This document shows positions 10,151 to 18,892 of a stretch of 64,000 bases of DNA, piece after piece. The notes under the pieces were generated by a model. That model had not been told where the DNA came from. It was given only the letters and a program-made list of their open reading frames with translations, and searched no databases. This stretch comes from an uncultured Lachnospiraceae bacterium (GTDB taxonomy: Bacteria > Bacillota > Clostridia > Lachnospirales > Lachnospiraceae). Made by a program: the position numbers and the translations under genes. The DNA is taken from contig CAJTSB010000005.1 of the NCBI GenBank assembly GCA_910578825.1, positions 59,307 through 123,306 on the forward strand, given 5' to 3'. Each line of letters starts with the position of its first letter. Within the stretch, counting starts at the first letter, position 1.

Positions 10151-12283
10151 ATGGAAAAAGAAAAAGATTTTCTGAAACCGGAATATTTTGAGAATCGGGA
10201 ACTGAGCTGGCTTAAATTTAATCAGCGCGTATTAAACGAAGCCAGGGATAAATCAATTCCGTTGCTGGAGCGTCTTAAATTTGTAAGCATCACGTCCTCT
10301 AATCTGGATGAATTTTTTATGGTGCGCGTGGCGTCTTTGAAAGATATGGTACATGCAGGCTATAAAAAGAAAGATTTTGCGGGAATGACCGCGCAGGACC
10401 AGCTGGACGCCATCAACAAGGATACGCGTGCGTTGGTGGAGTTACAGTATTCTACCTTTAACCGCTCCCTTTTGCCACAGTTACATCATCAGGGAATTAA
10501 AATTATTTCCGCTCATGAGGATCTTGCGCCAAAACAGGCAGAATATGTAGATCATTATTTCCAGGAAAGCGTATATCCGGTATTGACGCCGATGGCGGTA
10601 GACGCATCCCGCCCCTTCCCTTTGATACGCAACAAATCTTTGAATATTGCGGCGTTGCTCACCAAAAAAGAAGACAAGAAGGGGGAAACGGAGTTTGCTA
10701 CGGTACAGGTGCCATCCGTGCTGCCGAGAATTGTACAGATTCCATCGGGTGAGGATGGCGTCAGAACCTTCCTGTTGCTGGAACAGATTATAGAGCGCAA
10801 TATACAGCAATTGTTTTTGAATTATCATGTACTCTGTGCTTATCCATACCGCATTATGCGAAATGCGGATTTGAGCATTGATGAAGATGAGGCGGAAGAT
10901 TTGCTGCAGGAAATCCAGAAACAGTTAAAGAAACGTCAGTGGGGTGAAGTAATCCGTCTGGAAGTGGAAGAAAAGGTAGACAAACGGCTGCTTACGATTT
11001 TGAAAGAAGACCTTCACATCGCCCAGGAAGACATTTATAAAATCAGCGGTCCCCTGGATCTGACTTTCCTGATGAAGATGTACGGGATTGAAGGCAAGGA
11101 TGACCTGCGTTATCCGCCGTACAAACCCCAACAGGTGCCGCAGATTTCCCCGGGACAGGATATCTTTGCAGCCATCCGCAAAGGAGATATTTTACTGCAT
11201 CATCCGTATCAGACCTTCGACCCGGTCGTTGACTTTATCCGTCAGGCGTCGTCAGACCCGGATGTACTTGCCATCAAACAGACGCTGTATCGTGTCAGCG
11301 GGAATTCTCCGATTATAGCGTCTCTTGCGCAAGCGGCAGAGAACGGCAAGCAGGTATCCGTGCTGGTAGAATTGAAAGCACGTTTTGATGAAGAAAACAA
11401 TATCGTTTGGGCGCAGAAATTGGAGAAAGCAGGCTGCCATGTCATTTATGGTCTTGTAGGGCTGAAAACCCACAGTAAGATTGCGCTCGTTGTCCGCAGG
11501 GAAGAAGACGGAATTCGCAGATATGTGCATCTTGGAACCGGAAACTACAACGATTCCACAGCAAAATTATATACAGACCTGGGAATGTTTACCTGTTCCG
11601 AGGCAATCGGGGAAGACGCCACGGCAGTGTTCAATATGCTTTCCGGCTATTCGGAGCCCCTTACCTGGAATAAACTTGTGGTTGCACCTATCTGGCTGCG
11701 TAAACGTTTCCTCAAGCTGATTAAACGCGAAGAGAAACATGCACAGGAGGGCAAGGAAGCATTTATTAAGGCGAAGATGAATTCACTCTGCGACAGGGAT
11801 ATCATTGCAGCATTGTACGAGGCATCCGCGGCAGGGGTAAAAATTGATCTGGTGGTGCGCGGCATCTGTTGTCTGAAGACTGGAATTCCGGAAATCAGCG
11901 AAAATATCACCGTGCGCTCCATTGTGGGAAATTTTTTGGAACACAGCCGTATCTTCTGGTTTCACAATGACGGACAGGAAGAAATCTACATGGGAAGCGC
12001 AGACTGGATGCCCAGAAATCTGGACCGTCGGGTGGAAATTATGTTCCCGGTAGAAGATGAAGTCCTGATGGATCAGGTGCGCCATGTGGTAGAGACGCAG
12101 CTGGCTGACAACACCAAGGCAAATATTTTACAGCCGGGCGGTAACTATGAAAAAATAGACAAACGAGGAAAGAAACTTGTGAACTCACAGGAACAGTTCT
12201 GTGAAGAGGCAAAGCAGGCAGTACCAAAGAAGGCAAACGTATATCAGGACAGAGTGTTTGTCCCGGCGGAGCCTGTGGATTGA
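10151..12283 (+). CDS. ppk1: polyphosphate kinase 1
   Basis: Reversibly polymerises the gamma phosphate of ATP into inorganic polyphosphate; usually membrane-associated. At 710 residues it is full length. The N-terminal signature ENRELSWLKFNQRVL is present, followed by the head domain and two PLD-like catalytic domains. H441 in GLKTHSKIAL matches the phosphorylated histidine of the E. coli enzyme, and H598 in LEHSRIFWFHN matches the second essential histidine. GGAGG precedes the ATG at 10151. The neighbour ppx degrades the product. Confidence 0.97.
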   Translation: MEKEKDFLKPEYFENRELSWLKFNQRVLNEARDKSIPLLERLKFVSITSSNLDEFFMVRVASLKDMVHAGYKKKDFAGMTAQDQLDAINKDTRALVELQYSTFNRSLLPQLHHQGIKIISAHEDLAPKQAEYVDHYFQESVYPVLTPMAVDASRPFPLIRNKSLNIAALLTKKEDKKGETEFATVQVPSVLPRIVQIPSGEDGVRTFLLLEQIIERNIQQLFLNYHVLCAYPYRIMRNADLSIDEDEAEDLLQEIQKQLKKRQWGEVIRLEVEEKVDKRLLTILKEDLHIAQEDIYKISGPLDLTFLMKMYGIEGKDDLRYPPYKPQQVPQISPGQDIFAAIRKGDILLHHPYQTFDPVVDFIRQASSDPDVLAIKQTLYRVSGNSPIIASLAQAAENGKQVSVLVELKARFDEENNIVWAQKLEKAGCHVIYGLVGLKTHSKIALVVRREEDGIRRYVHLGTGNYNDSTAKLYTDLGMFTCSEAIGEDATAVFNMLSGYSEPLTWNKLVVAPIWLRKRFLKLIKREEKHAQEGKEAFIKAKMNSLCDRDIIAALYEASAAGVKIDLVVRGICCLKTGIPEISENITVRSIVGNFLEHSRIFWFHNDGQEEIYMGSADWMPRNLDRRVEIMFPVEDEVLMDQVRHVVETQLADNTKANILQPGGNYEKIDKRGKKLVNSQEQFCEEAKQAVPKKANVYQDRVFVPAEPVD

Positions 12284-12296
12284 GAAGGAGGAATTT

Positions 12297-13109
12297 ATGG
12301 AAAATAAAATCCTGTTCACCGATTTAGATGAAACTTTATTGGACGAGAATAAAGAAATTTGTCGGGAGAATCGGGAAAAGATTAACCAGATGTTAGAAGA
12401 GGGGCATTACTTTGTGATTACAACGGGACGGCCTGTTGCCACCGGTAAGATTGTGGTAAAGGAATTGGGGCTTACAATGCCCGGATGTTACATGGCGGCA
12501 TTTAACGGGGCAGTCATTTATGACTGTGCCGCCCAGCGCATTCTTGCCCAGCGCACGCTACCTTTATTTGTTGCAAAAGAAATCCTGGACGAGGCGCACA
12601 AAGCAGGAATCTATGTACATAGTTATCAGCAGGATATCATATTGACCGAGGAACACAGCCCGGAACTGGATTTCTATCTGAGCAATGCAAAGATGGAATA
12701 CCAGCTGGTTCCGGATATCTACAGCAGATTGGAAAATGAGCCAAACAAAATTATTTTAATTGATTTGGACGGGGATAAACGGTTGTTGGAATTTCAAAAG
12801 CAACATGAGAAATTACTGGAGCACACCAACAGTTTCTTCTCACGAAACGAATTCCTGGAATACTGTCCCAAAAATACCGATAAAGGAAGCGCTGTCGCCT
12901 ATATCAGCAAATTTTTAGGCGTTCCCATAGAACATACGATAGGCGCGGGAGATGAGCGCAACGATATTCCCATGATTAAGGCTACCCAGGTTGGCATTGC
13001 GGTCAAAAATGCCCACCCGGACGTGAAAGCGGCAGCCGATTACATCACGGAAAAAGACAGTTCCCACGGTGCAATCGCTGAGGTAATAGATAAATTTATT
13101 TTATCATAG
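12297..13109 (+). CDS. Cof-type HAD-IIB hydrolase
   Basis: Predicted sugar-phosphate or nucleotide phosphatase of 270 residues. HAD motif I is FTDLDETLLDE (D9, D11), motif II is in ITTGRP, and motif IV is GAGDERNDIPM. The middle is the C2b cap that sets substrate choice. The frame is open further upstream into ppk1, but the ATG at 12297 has AGAAGGAGG correctly placed and gives the standard N-terminus. It starts 13 bp after ppk1 and ends 4 bp from the convergent PHP gene. The substrate cannot be predicted. Confidence 0.93.
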   Translation: MENKILFTDLDETLLDENKEICRENREKINQMLEEGHYFVITTGRPVATGKIVVKELGLTMPGCYMAAFNGAVIYDCAAQRILAQRTLPLFVAKEILDEAHKAGIYVHSYQQDIILTEEHSPELDFYLSNAKMEYQLVPDIYSRLENEPNKIILIDLDGDKRLLEFQKQHEKLLEHTNSFFSRNEFLEYCPKNTDKGSAVAYISKFLGVPIEHTIGAGDERNDIPMIKATQVGIAVKNAHPDVKAAADYITEKDSSHGAIAEVIDKFILS

Positions 13110-13113
13110 GCCG

Positions 13114-13971
13114 TTAAGAACGGGATTCCTTGATTCTGGAAAGAATCTTATATGGAATGCTTAAATTTCCTTTTCCGGCGCCCAGCTGGATATAAGGCTT
13201 GTTGTCTCCATGAAAATCAGAACCGCCGCTGACGAGCAAATCAAACTCATGCGCAAAATCCAACATTTTTGTCTCGTCCTGCGGTGTGTTCATGGAATAA
13301 ATTGCCTCCATACCGGATAGCCCGGCGCCTTTCAGTTCTTTGATAAAGGTACGCAGCCTGTCATCGTTCATGTGGCACAGCACCGGATGCGCAAAAAATG
13401 CAAGGCCGCCGCCCATACGGATCAGCTTGATTGCCTCAAAGGGGGTAAGTTTCTCACGGGGCACATAACAGCGGCAGGTATTGCCGAGATAGGTGTTGAA
13501 TACTGTTTCGCGGTTTTTAACAAAGCCGTGCTCAACCAGATAACGGGCAAAATGCGCCCGGGTAATAACACTGTCCGGATATTCGGAATAAAGCTTTTCC
13601 ATCGTTATATCAAACCCTTCTTTTTGCAGAAGAGCCGTCATTTTTTCATTTCGCCTGTCTCTGCCATCTACAAACTCTTTGAGCTTTGCGAGAAATGCAG
13701 GGTTCGTCTCATCAATGTAATAGCCAAGAATATGAACTTCCATTCCCACATAATCAGTGGATAGCTCCACGCCCGGCACCAGTTCAAGTCCGAGTGTTTC
13801 CGCAACCGGACGTGCTTTGGCAAGTCCCTGAATGGTATCATGGTCTGTCAGCGCAATGGCGGATAAACCGCTTTCCTTTGCGTGTTTCATCAACTCCTGC
13901 GGCGTCAGGGTTCCGTCGGATTCGGTAGAATGCGTGTGTAAATCTACGGTTTTAGTTGTAAATTCTGTCAT
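13114..13971 (-). CDS. PHP domain phosphoesterase (YciV/TrpH type)
   Basis: Metal-dependent phosphoesterase of about 285 residues. The first PHP motif is VDLHTHSTESDG (H12, H14), followed by ALTDHDT, PGVELS and the late motifs FFAHPVL and GGSDFHG, so all metal ligands appear present. Relatives act as 5'-3' nucleases or 3',5'-nucleotide bisphosphate phosphatases on short RNA and pAp. An ATG 21 bp further upstream (13992) is possible, but the ATG at 13971 has AAAGGA spaced 7 nt away. The gene is convergent with the HAD gene and lies downstream of the BIG2 gene, with a likely terminator between. Confidence 0.92.
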   Translation of the reverse strand: MTEFTTKTVDLHTHSTESDGTLTPQELMKHAKESGLSAIALTDHDTIQGLAKARPVAETLGLELVPGVELSTDYVGMEVHILGYYIDETNPAFLAKLKEFVDGRDRRNEKMTALLQKEGFDITMEKLYSEYPDSVITRAHFARYLVEHGFVKNRETVFNTYLGNTCRCYVPREKLTPFEAIKLIRMGGGLAFFAHPVLCHMNDDRLRTFIKELKGAGLSGMEAIYSMNTPQDETKMLDFAHEFDLLVSGGSDFHGDNKPYIQLGAGKGNLSIPYKILSRIKESRS

Positions 13972-13995
13972 GGGAAAATCCTTTCTTTTCATATC

Positions 13996-14024
13996 ATCAT
14001 CTTATTCGCATCATCTTATTCGCA
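13996..14024. repeat. 14-bp tandem duplication in PHP leader
   Basis: ATCATCTTATTCGC is present twice in tandem, immediately upstream of the PHP gene start. No function is apparent. Confidence 0.75.
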
Positions 14025-14040
14025 AACAAAGCAGGATAGC

Positions 14041-14109
14041 AAAAGACTCCGGATTCCGATATTTTCCTGCTATGTTTCAGGCATTGTCGGAATCCGGAGA
14101 ATTGTTCGA
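14041..14109 (-). terminator. probable terminator after the BIG2 surface protein gene
   Basis: A perfect 13-bp inverted repeat (14047-14059 with 14097-14109) has a 37-nt loop. On the minus strand it is followed by TCTTTT. It lies 15 bp after the stop of the BIG2 gene and upstream of the PHP gene. The long loop is unusual for an intrinsic terminator. Confidence 0.55.
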
Positions 14110-14124
14110 TAAATATTTATCTTA

Positions 14125-16311
14125 CTATTTTACGGTAATCGTTACTTTTGCTTTCTTCTTTCCCGCTGTTGCAGTAATTACCGTTTTGCCTTTCTTTTTC
14201 GCCTTTACAATACCTTTGTTGCTCACCGTAGCAATTTTTGTCTTGCTGCTTTTCCATTTTACCTTATCGGTACTGTTAGACGGTGTAACCTTTGCTTTCA
14301 GGGTAGTCTTCTTGCCCTTTTTGAGGGTAAGTTTTGATTTTATTTTTCCTTTTACCGTGATCTTAACCTTCGTTGCCGGAGCGGTGACCGTGACGTTGAC
14401 AATCTTTGTCAGACCATTGGAACTTCTTACAATAACCTGTGTCTTCCCCGGTTTCTTAGCCGTAATTTTACCGTTCTTATCTACAGATATAATCTTCGTA
14501 TCCTTTGGCGTATAAGTGATAGTATCCACACTGTTTATTGGTGTTAAAGATGCCGATATCTGTGCGGTCTTCTTAATCGCCAGTTTAATAGTTGTCTTAT
14601 TGACATTTAAGGCTTTTGCATGTACTGCCGGCTGAACGACACTGACTTCATAAAATGCCGACAGCGTCTTGCCACCAGCGGTTGCCGTAACAGTAATCTT
14701 GCTTTTTCCCACTTTTAAAGCTGTGACCATGCCGTCTTCGTCAACCGTTGCCACTGTTGGGTCAGAAGATTCATACGTATACGTTGTGTTATCTTCAAGT
14801 ATGTTATTTGGATCTTCGTCCATAAGAATTTTCGTAAGTGTGTTTTGTTTCTTTTCTCCTACATTTATGGAAATTCCCGCCGTTCTGTATGAAATGTAAA
14901 ATCTCGGAAGGATGGTCAGGGTTGCGGTTGTCGTTTTGTTGTTTGACGCAGCAGTTGCACGAACAGTAACTGTACCCGCTTTCTCCGCTGTGATTTCACC
15001 AGTCTGTGCATTGATTTTTGCAATCTCTGTTGCTGTACGGAAGTCGTAGGTTACCGTCTTGTCCGTTGCATCCTCGGGCAGGACAGCTGCATTTACTGTA
15101 AGCGTATCACCGACAAACGCGGTATAATTTCGAACCTGATTGCCTTCTGTATCAACAAAGCGTACGGAAGTTACCGGTTTAACAACAGTGACATTGTATG
15201 TAAGGGATTTCTCTTCATTTCCCACAAGGGAAGGAGTTGTTGCGGTAATCGTTGCCGTTGTATTCAGTGTAACACCTGTGATTTCACCCGTTTTGGGATT
15301 TACCGTTACATTTTCCGGATTGCTGGAAGTATAGATGAGACGTTCCGTAGCATCTGCATCGGATGGGCCTTTTGCCACAGCGTCCAAAGTCTCAATCTGA
15401 TTTACGCCAACCTTAATATCCGTCTCGTTTCCAGCGGAGACAACTTTTTCTGCGTATACCGGCTCCTCCAGCGGCTGGATTTCGATTCCGTTCAGACGTG
15501 CCGTGACAATTTTGCCTTCAGTTGCGGCAGGATTGCCGTTAGCAACAAATGCGCCCACATTGGCATCCAGACCGTAGAAAGAGGTATTTGCCTCGGTATA
15601 ACTTTCATCGTAGGTGCCGTCTTCATTTTTGATGATGGTGTCGTCAAAGACTTTCATGCTTAACGTACCGCAGCCGGAACCGGCAGTGTCTTCTTTTACA
15701 TTTACCACATAGACGCACTCACTGGCAGGATATTGAACGCCGGCATTGCTGCTCTGGTCATATCTACCGCCATAATTGTCATCCCCAAAGGAAACGAACG
15801 TCGTATTTCTGGCGCCGACTTTGTTACCGGTATAGACGTATACGCGGTACTGGCCAGCTGGAAGGTCTACTGAGAAAGTATAGGGATCTCCGTCCGGAGA
15901 AAATACCCAGTCACGAAAATATTCGCCACCCTGGGTTGTCACACCAGCCGGAACGGCTTTGTCAAAACCGATTTTCTGACCGTTGGACGTTCCGCCGTAA
16001 ACCGTTCCTACGTCCTTAGAGGTATCGCTGTAGAGCCAGTTTCCATATCCGGCTATCAGGGGTTCGTTGCAGGTATAGCCAAGATCTTTATTGAGCAGTT
16101 GCTGTGTTGCCAAATCCTGGTCAACAATTCCATCGCTATCGCTGACGATGTTGCTGCCTGTACCAAAATCAATGTAGATTTCATCTTTCCAGTTTGCAGG
16201 CACATCCGCTGCATGTACATTGTCTGCCGGTATGCCTGACAGGCAGGATACCGTTAACGCCGCGCTGAGTATCCATGCGCCGGCTTTTTGTAACAGTTGT
16301 CTTTTTTTCAT
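14125..16311 (-). CDS. secreted BIG2 (Ig-like) repeat surface protein
   Basis: Exported protein of 728 residues. Residues 1-34 form a signal peptide ending VHA-AD. Residues 35 to about 285 form an unrecognised domain, rich in Gly, Tyr and Asp, that begins IYIDFGTGSN and may be a carbohydrate-binding beta-sandwich (malectin-like); this is a guess. About five Ig-like BIG2 repeats follow, with recurring ITAKKPGKTQV-type endings (GxITaxkxGtxtvtat). The last two repeats are very Lys-rich and basic, which may hold the protein on the anionic wall. There is no LPXTG signal, no SLH domain and no enzyme motif. GGAGG precedes the ATG. The gene stands alone, with its own upstream region and terminator, and is the least conserved-looking gene here. 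Confidence 0.88.
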   Translation of the reverse strand: MKKRQLLQKAGAWILSAALTVSCLSGIPADNVHAADVPANWKDEIYIDFGTGSNIVSDSDGIVDQDLATQQLLNKDLGYTCNEPLIAGYGNWLYSDTSKDVGTVYGGTSNGQKIGFDKAVPAGVTTQGGEYFRDWVFSPDGDPYTFSVDLPAGQYRVYVYTGNKVGARNTTFVSFGDDNYGGRYDQSSNAGVQYPASECVYVVNVKEDTAGSGCGTLSMKVFDDTIIKNEDGTYDESYTEANTSFYGLDANVGAFVANGNPAATEGKIVTARLNGIEIQPLEEPVYAEKVVSAGNETDIKVGVNQIETLDAVAKGPSDADATERLIYTSSNPENVTVNPKTGEITGVTLNTTATITATTPSLVGNEEKSLTYNVTVVKPVTSVRFVDTEGNQVRNYTAFVGDTLTVNAAVLPEDATDKTVTYDFRTATEIAKINAQTGEITAEKAGTVTVRATAASNNKTTTATLTILPRFYISYRTAGISINVGEKKQNTLTKILMDEDPNNILEDNTTYTYESSDPTVATVDEDGMVTALKVGKSKITVTATAGGKTLSAFYEVSVVQPAVHAKALNVNKTTIKLAIKKTAQISASLTPINSVDTITYTPKDTKIISVDKNGKITAKKPGKTQVIVRSSNGLTKIVNVTVTAPATKVKITVKGKIKSKLTLKKGKKTTLKAKVTPSNSTDKVKWKSSKTKIATVSNKGIVKAKKKGKTVITATAGKKKAKVTITVK

Positions 16312-16344
16312 CAGAATTCCTCCATTCTCGAATTTAATATCTTC

Positions 16345-16353
16345 ATTGTAACA
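16345..16353 (-). promoter_or_regulatory. possible extended -10 promoter for BIG2 gene
   Basis: On the minus strand TGTTACAAT is an extended -10 element about 34 bp before the BIG2 ATG. No good -35 is present, as allowed for TGn promoters. Confidence 0.4.
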
Positions 16354-16425
16354 TAGAATGTGCGGAAATGATAGGTTTTTCCAGATTGAAATACCATAAA
16401 AATGGTAAAAATGTTATTAAATCAG

Positions 16426-16452
16426 TTGACACAACAGGCTTTTTGTGATAAT
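16426..16452 (+). promoter_or_regulatory. promoter for rplU operon
   Basis: TTGACA at 16426-16431 is followed after 15 bp by GATAAT (16447-16452), the latter preceded by TG to make an extended -10. TATACT at 16454-16459 is an alternative with poorer spacing. It lies about 85 bp upstream of rplU and just ahead of the leader structure. Confidence 0.55.
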
Positions 16453-16461
16453 TTATACTAG

Positions 16462-16536
16462 TGTGCCGCACAGTGAGGTTTATAAGTCTGCGCAAGCAGC
16501 ACCGTAACTGGCGAGTAATGATAAGAGGAGGTGCCA
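16462..16536 (+). ncRNA. probable ribosomal protein L21 leader
   Basis: The 75-nt stretch between the promoter and the rplU ATG is structured. GCACC (16499-16503) can pair with GGTGC (16530-16534), which overlaps the ribosome binding site AGAGGAGGTG. A small GTG-CCG-CAC hairpin lies at the 5' end. L21 leaders upstream of rplU are an established autoregulatory RNA family in Bacillota. The assignment rests on position and the visible Shine-Dalgarno-masking pairing; a covariance-model search was not possible. Confidence 0.6.
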
Positions 16537-16537
16537 T

Positions 16538-16843
16538 ATGTACGCAATTATAGCAACAGGTGGTAAGCAGTACAAAGTATCCGAAGGCGATATCATTACC
16601 ATTGAAAAGCTTGGTGTGGAAGCTGGAGAGAAAGTTACTTTCGATAATGTATTAGCAGTGAGCGGCGATTCTTTGAAAGTTGGAGATGACGTTGCAGGTG
16701 CAACTGTAGAAGCTTCTGTAGTTGAAAACGGCAGAGGTAAGAAGATTATCGTGTACAAGTACAAGAGAAAAACCGGCTATCATAAGAAGAACGGTCACAG
16801 ACAGTCCTTCACCAAGGTTAAAATCGAAAAGATTAATGGCTAA
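16538..16843 (+). CDS. rplU: 50S ribosomal protein L21
   Basis: Large-subunit protein binding 23S rRNA, 101 residues, normal length. It starts [18 protein letters not shown] and carries the C-terminal family motif [18 protein letters not shown] [24 protein letters not shown] precedes the ATG. First gene of rplU-prp-rpmA-obgE. Confidence 0.99.
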   Translation: MYAIIATGGKQYKVSEGDIITIEKLGVEAGEKVTFDNVLAVSGDSLKVGDDVAGATVEASVVENGRGKKIIVYKYKRKTGYHKKNGHRQSFTKVKIEKING

Positions 16844-16860
16844 TTGATTGGAAAATTGTT

Positions 16861-17190
16861 ATGATTCAGATAACGGTTTTTAAAAATCAGGCGAAGGAGT
16901 ATACAGCGTTTCAGTGCATGGGACATGCAGAATATGCCGATGCGGGAGAGGATATTGTATGCGCTGCGGTTTCCGCTTTGGTTATCAATACCATCAATTC
17001 TGTGGAACAGCTTGTTTCCGATGAATTTGAACTGGTGACGGAGCAGGAGAGCGGGCGGATTGATTTCTCACTGAAAGACGGTTATTCCGAAAAGTCATTG
17101 CTGTTAATTCAATCGCTGATTTTAGGCTTACAGGGAATACAAAAAAATTACGGAACTGAATATATGATGCTTATATTCAAGGAGGTGTAA
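16861..17190 (+). CDS. prp: ribosomal-processing cysteine protease Prp (YsxB)
   Basis: Cysteine protease that removes the N-terminal extension of ribosomal protein L27 in Bacillota. At 109 residues it is full length. The catalytic His and Cys match the S. aureus enzyme in position: H22 in MGHAEY and C34 in EDIVCAAVS. It sits between rplU (17 bp before) and its substrate gene rpmA (3 bp after). The L27 here does carry the matching cleavage motif, which strongly supports the call. Confidence 0.97.
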   Translation: MIQITVFKNQAKEYTAFQCMGHAEYADAGEDIVCAAVSALVINTINSVEQLVSDEFELVTEQESGRIDFSLKDGYSEKSLLLIQSLILGLQGIQKNYGTEYMMLIFKEV

Positions 17191-17193
17191 GAC

Positions 17194-17484
17194 ATGTTGA
17201 ATATGAACCTTCAATTTTTTGCACATAAGAAGGGAGTTGGATCTACCAAGAACGGCAGAGATTCCGAATCCAAAAGACTGGGTGCAAAAAGAGCTGACGG
17301 ACAGTTTGTAAAGGCCGGAAATATTTTATACAGACAGCGCGGTACCAAAATTCATCCTGGCGTAAACGTAGGAATCGGCGGAGACGATACCTTATATGCC
17401 AAGGTTGACGGCGTACTTAGATTTGAAAGAAAAGGCAGAAGCAAGAAACAGGCTTCCGTATATCCGGTAGCAAGTAACGAATAA
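17194..17484 (+). CDS. rpmA: 50S ribosomal protein L27 (with cleavable N-terminal extension)
   Basis: Large-subunit protein whose processed N-terminus reaches toward the peptidyl transferase centre; 96 residues. The first ten residues, [10 protein letters not shown], are the extension typical of Bacillota, followed by [14 protein letters not shown]. Prp is expected to cut after Ala10. The ribosome binding site AAGGAGGTG lies inside the end of prp, so translation may be coupled. Confidence 0.99.
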   Translation: MLNMNLQFFAHKKGVGSTKNGRDSESKRLGAKRADGQFVKAGNILYRQRGTKIHPGVNVGIGGDDTLYAKVDGVLRFERKGRSKKQASVYPVASNE

Positions 17485-17504
17485 GACCGTATTCAATACG
17501 ACTG

Positions 17505-17539
17505 ATAGACTCGACTTAAGTAGCCGGGTCTATTCTTTT
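17505..17539 (+). terminator. terminator-like hairpin between rpmA and obgE
   Basis: ATAGACTCG (17505-17513) pairs with CGGGTCTAT (17525-17533) with one G-U pair and an 11-nt loop, followed by TCTTTT. It may cause partial termination so that ribosomal proteins are made in excess over ObgE. Confidence 0.6.
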
Positions 17540-17554
17540 CATGAGGTAAATGTA

Positions 17555-18841
17555 ATGTTTGCAGACAACGCAAAGATAATTATAAAATCAGGAAAGGGCG
17601 GAGATGGGCATGTCTCTTTCCGCCGGGAAAAATATGTGCCCAATGGCGGACCGGACGGCGGAGACGGCGGTCATGGCGGTAATTTAATCTTTGAAGTAGA
17701 CGAGGGGTTGAATACCCTTGCTGAATTCCGTCACAGGCGAAAATACGCCGCTCAAAACGGCGAAGAGGGACAGAAACGAAACTGCCATGGAAAAAAGGGC
17801 GAGGATTTGGTTGTAAAAGTCCCGCCTGGAACGATTATCCGGGATGCAGCCACTGACAAGGTCATTGCAGACATGTCCGGTGAGAATACGCGCCAGATTG
17901 TCCTGCGCGGCGGCAAGGGAGGGCTTGGCAATCAGAATTTTGCAACAGCTACGATGCAGGCGCCCAAATATGCGCAGCCTGGACAGCCCGGAATAGAATT
18001 GGAAGTCCGCCTGGAGCTGAAAGTGATTGCAGACGTTGGGCTGGTTGGATTTCCCAATGTCGGCAAATCGACATTACTTTCTCGCGTAAGCAATGCACGA
18101 CCCAAAATTGCAAATTACCATTTTACTACCTTAAACCCAAATCTTGGCGTAGTGGATTTGGATGACGCCAGTGGGTTTGTGATTGCAGATATTCCGGGGC
18201 TGATTGAGGGCGCAGCAGAAGGTGTAGGTCTGGGACATGACTTTCTTCGCCATATCGAACGCACAAAGGTGATGATTCATATCGTAGACGCGGCATCTGT
18301 GGAGGGGCGTGACCCGATTGCCGACATTTATGCAATTAACCGGGAACTGGAATCTTATAACCCCGAACTTTTGAAGAAACCACAGGTCATTGCAGCAAAC
18401 AAGATAGATGTCATTTATGATGAGGCAGAGAGTGCAATTCCCGGTCTGAAAGCGGAATTCGAATCCCAGGGCATTCGTGTCTATCCAATTTCCGCCGTAA
18501 GTGGACAAGGTGTAAAGGAACTGTTATATCACGTGCAGGAACTGCTATCTCGTGTAGATGATGCTCCTGTTGTCTATGAGCAGGAATTTTATCCGGAAAT
18601 GATGATGTTACAGGAAGAAGCTTATACCGTGACATACGATGAGGAAGAGGAAGTATATGTGGTGGAAGGCCCGAAAATTGAGAAGATGCTGGGCTATACC
18701 AATATAGATTCGGAAAAAGGATTTCTCTTTTTCCAGAAATTTCTTCGTGAACAGGGGATTCTTGAGAAACTGGAAGAACTCGGCATCTCCGAAGGGGATA
18801 CAGTTCGGATGTATGGACTACAGTTTGATTATTATAAATAA
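17555..18841 (+). CDS. obgE: GTPase ObgE
   Basis: Essential GTPase of 50S assembly, also linked to the stringent response and, in spore formers, to sporulation. 428 residues. The glycine-rich Obg domain covers 1-158 (for example GGPDGGDGGHGG). The G domain begins with G1 GFPNVGKS at 165-172, then DIPGLIEGA (G3) and NKID (G4). A C-terminal OCT domain at about 350-428 marks the Gram-positive long form. GAGG precedes the ATG. Confidence 0.98.
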   Translation: MFADNAKIIIKSGKGGDGHVSFRREKYVPNGGPDGGDGGHGGNLIFEVDEGLNTLAEFRHRRKYAAQNGEEGQKRNCHGKKGEDLVVKVPPGTIIRDAATDKVIADMSGENTRQIVLRGGKGGLGNQNFATATMQAPKYAQPGQPGIELEVRLELKVIADVGLVGFPNVGKSTLLSRVSNARPKIANYHFTTLNPNLGVVDLDDASGFVIADIPGLIEGAAEGVGLGHDFLRHIERTKVMIHIVDAASVEGRDPIADIYAINRELESYNPELLKKPQVIAANKIDVIYDEAESAIPGLKAEFESQGIRVYPISAVSGQGVKELLYHVQELLSRVDDAPVVYEQEFYPEMMMLQEEAYTVTYDEEEEVYVVEGPKIEKMLGYTNIDSEKGFLFFQKFLREQGILEKLEELGISEGDTVRMYGLQFDYYK

Positions 18842-18892
18842 GTTACATGTTCTGTTGCGGGAATCTGAAGCATGGAACAGAAAGGAAATAAT

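Noticed and set aside
13832..14515. Long plus-strand open frame across the end of the BIG2 gene
   Set aside because: It is antisense to Lys-rich repeat codons, which read as Phe/Leu/Val-rich hydrophobic sequence; no ribosome binding site or family resemblance.
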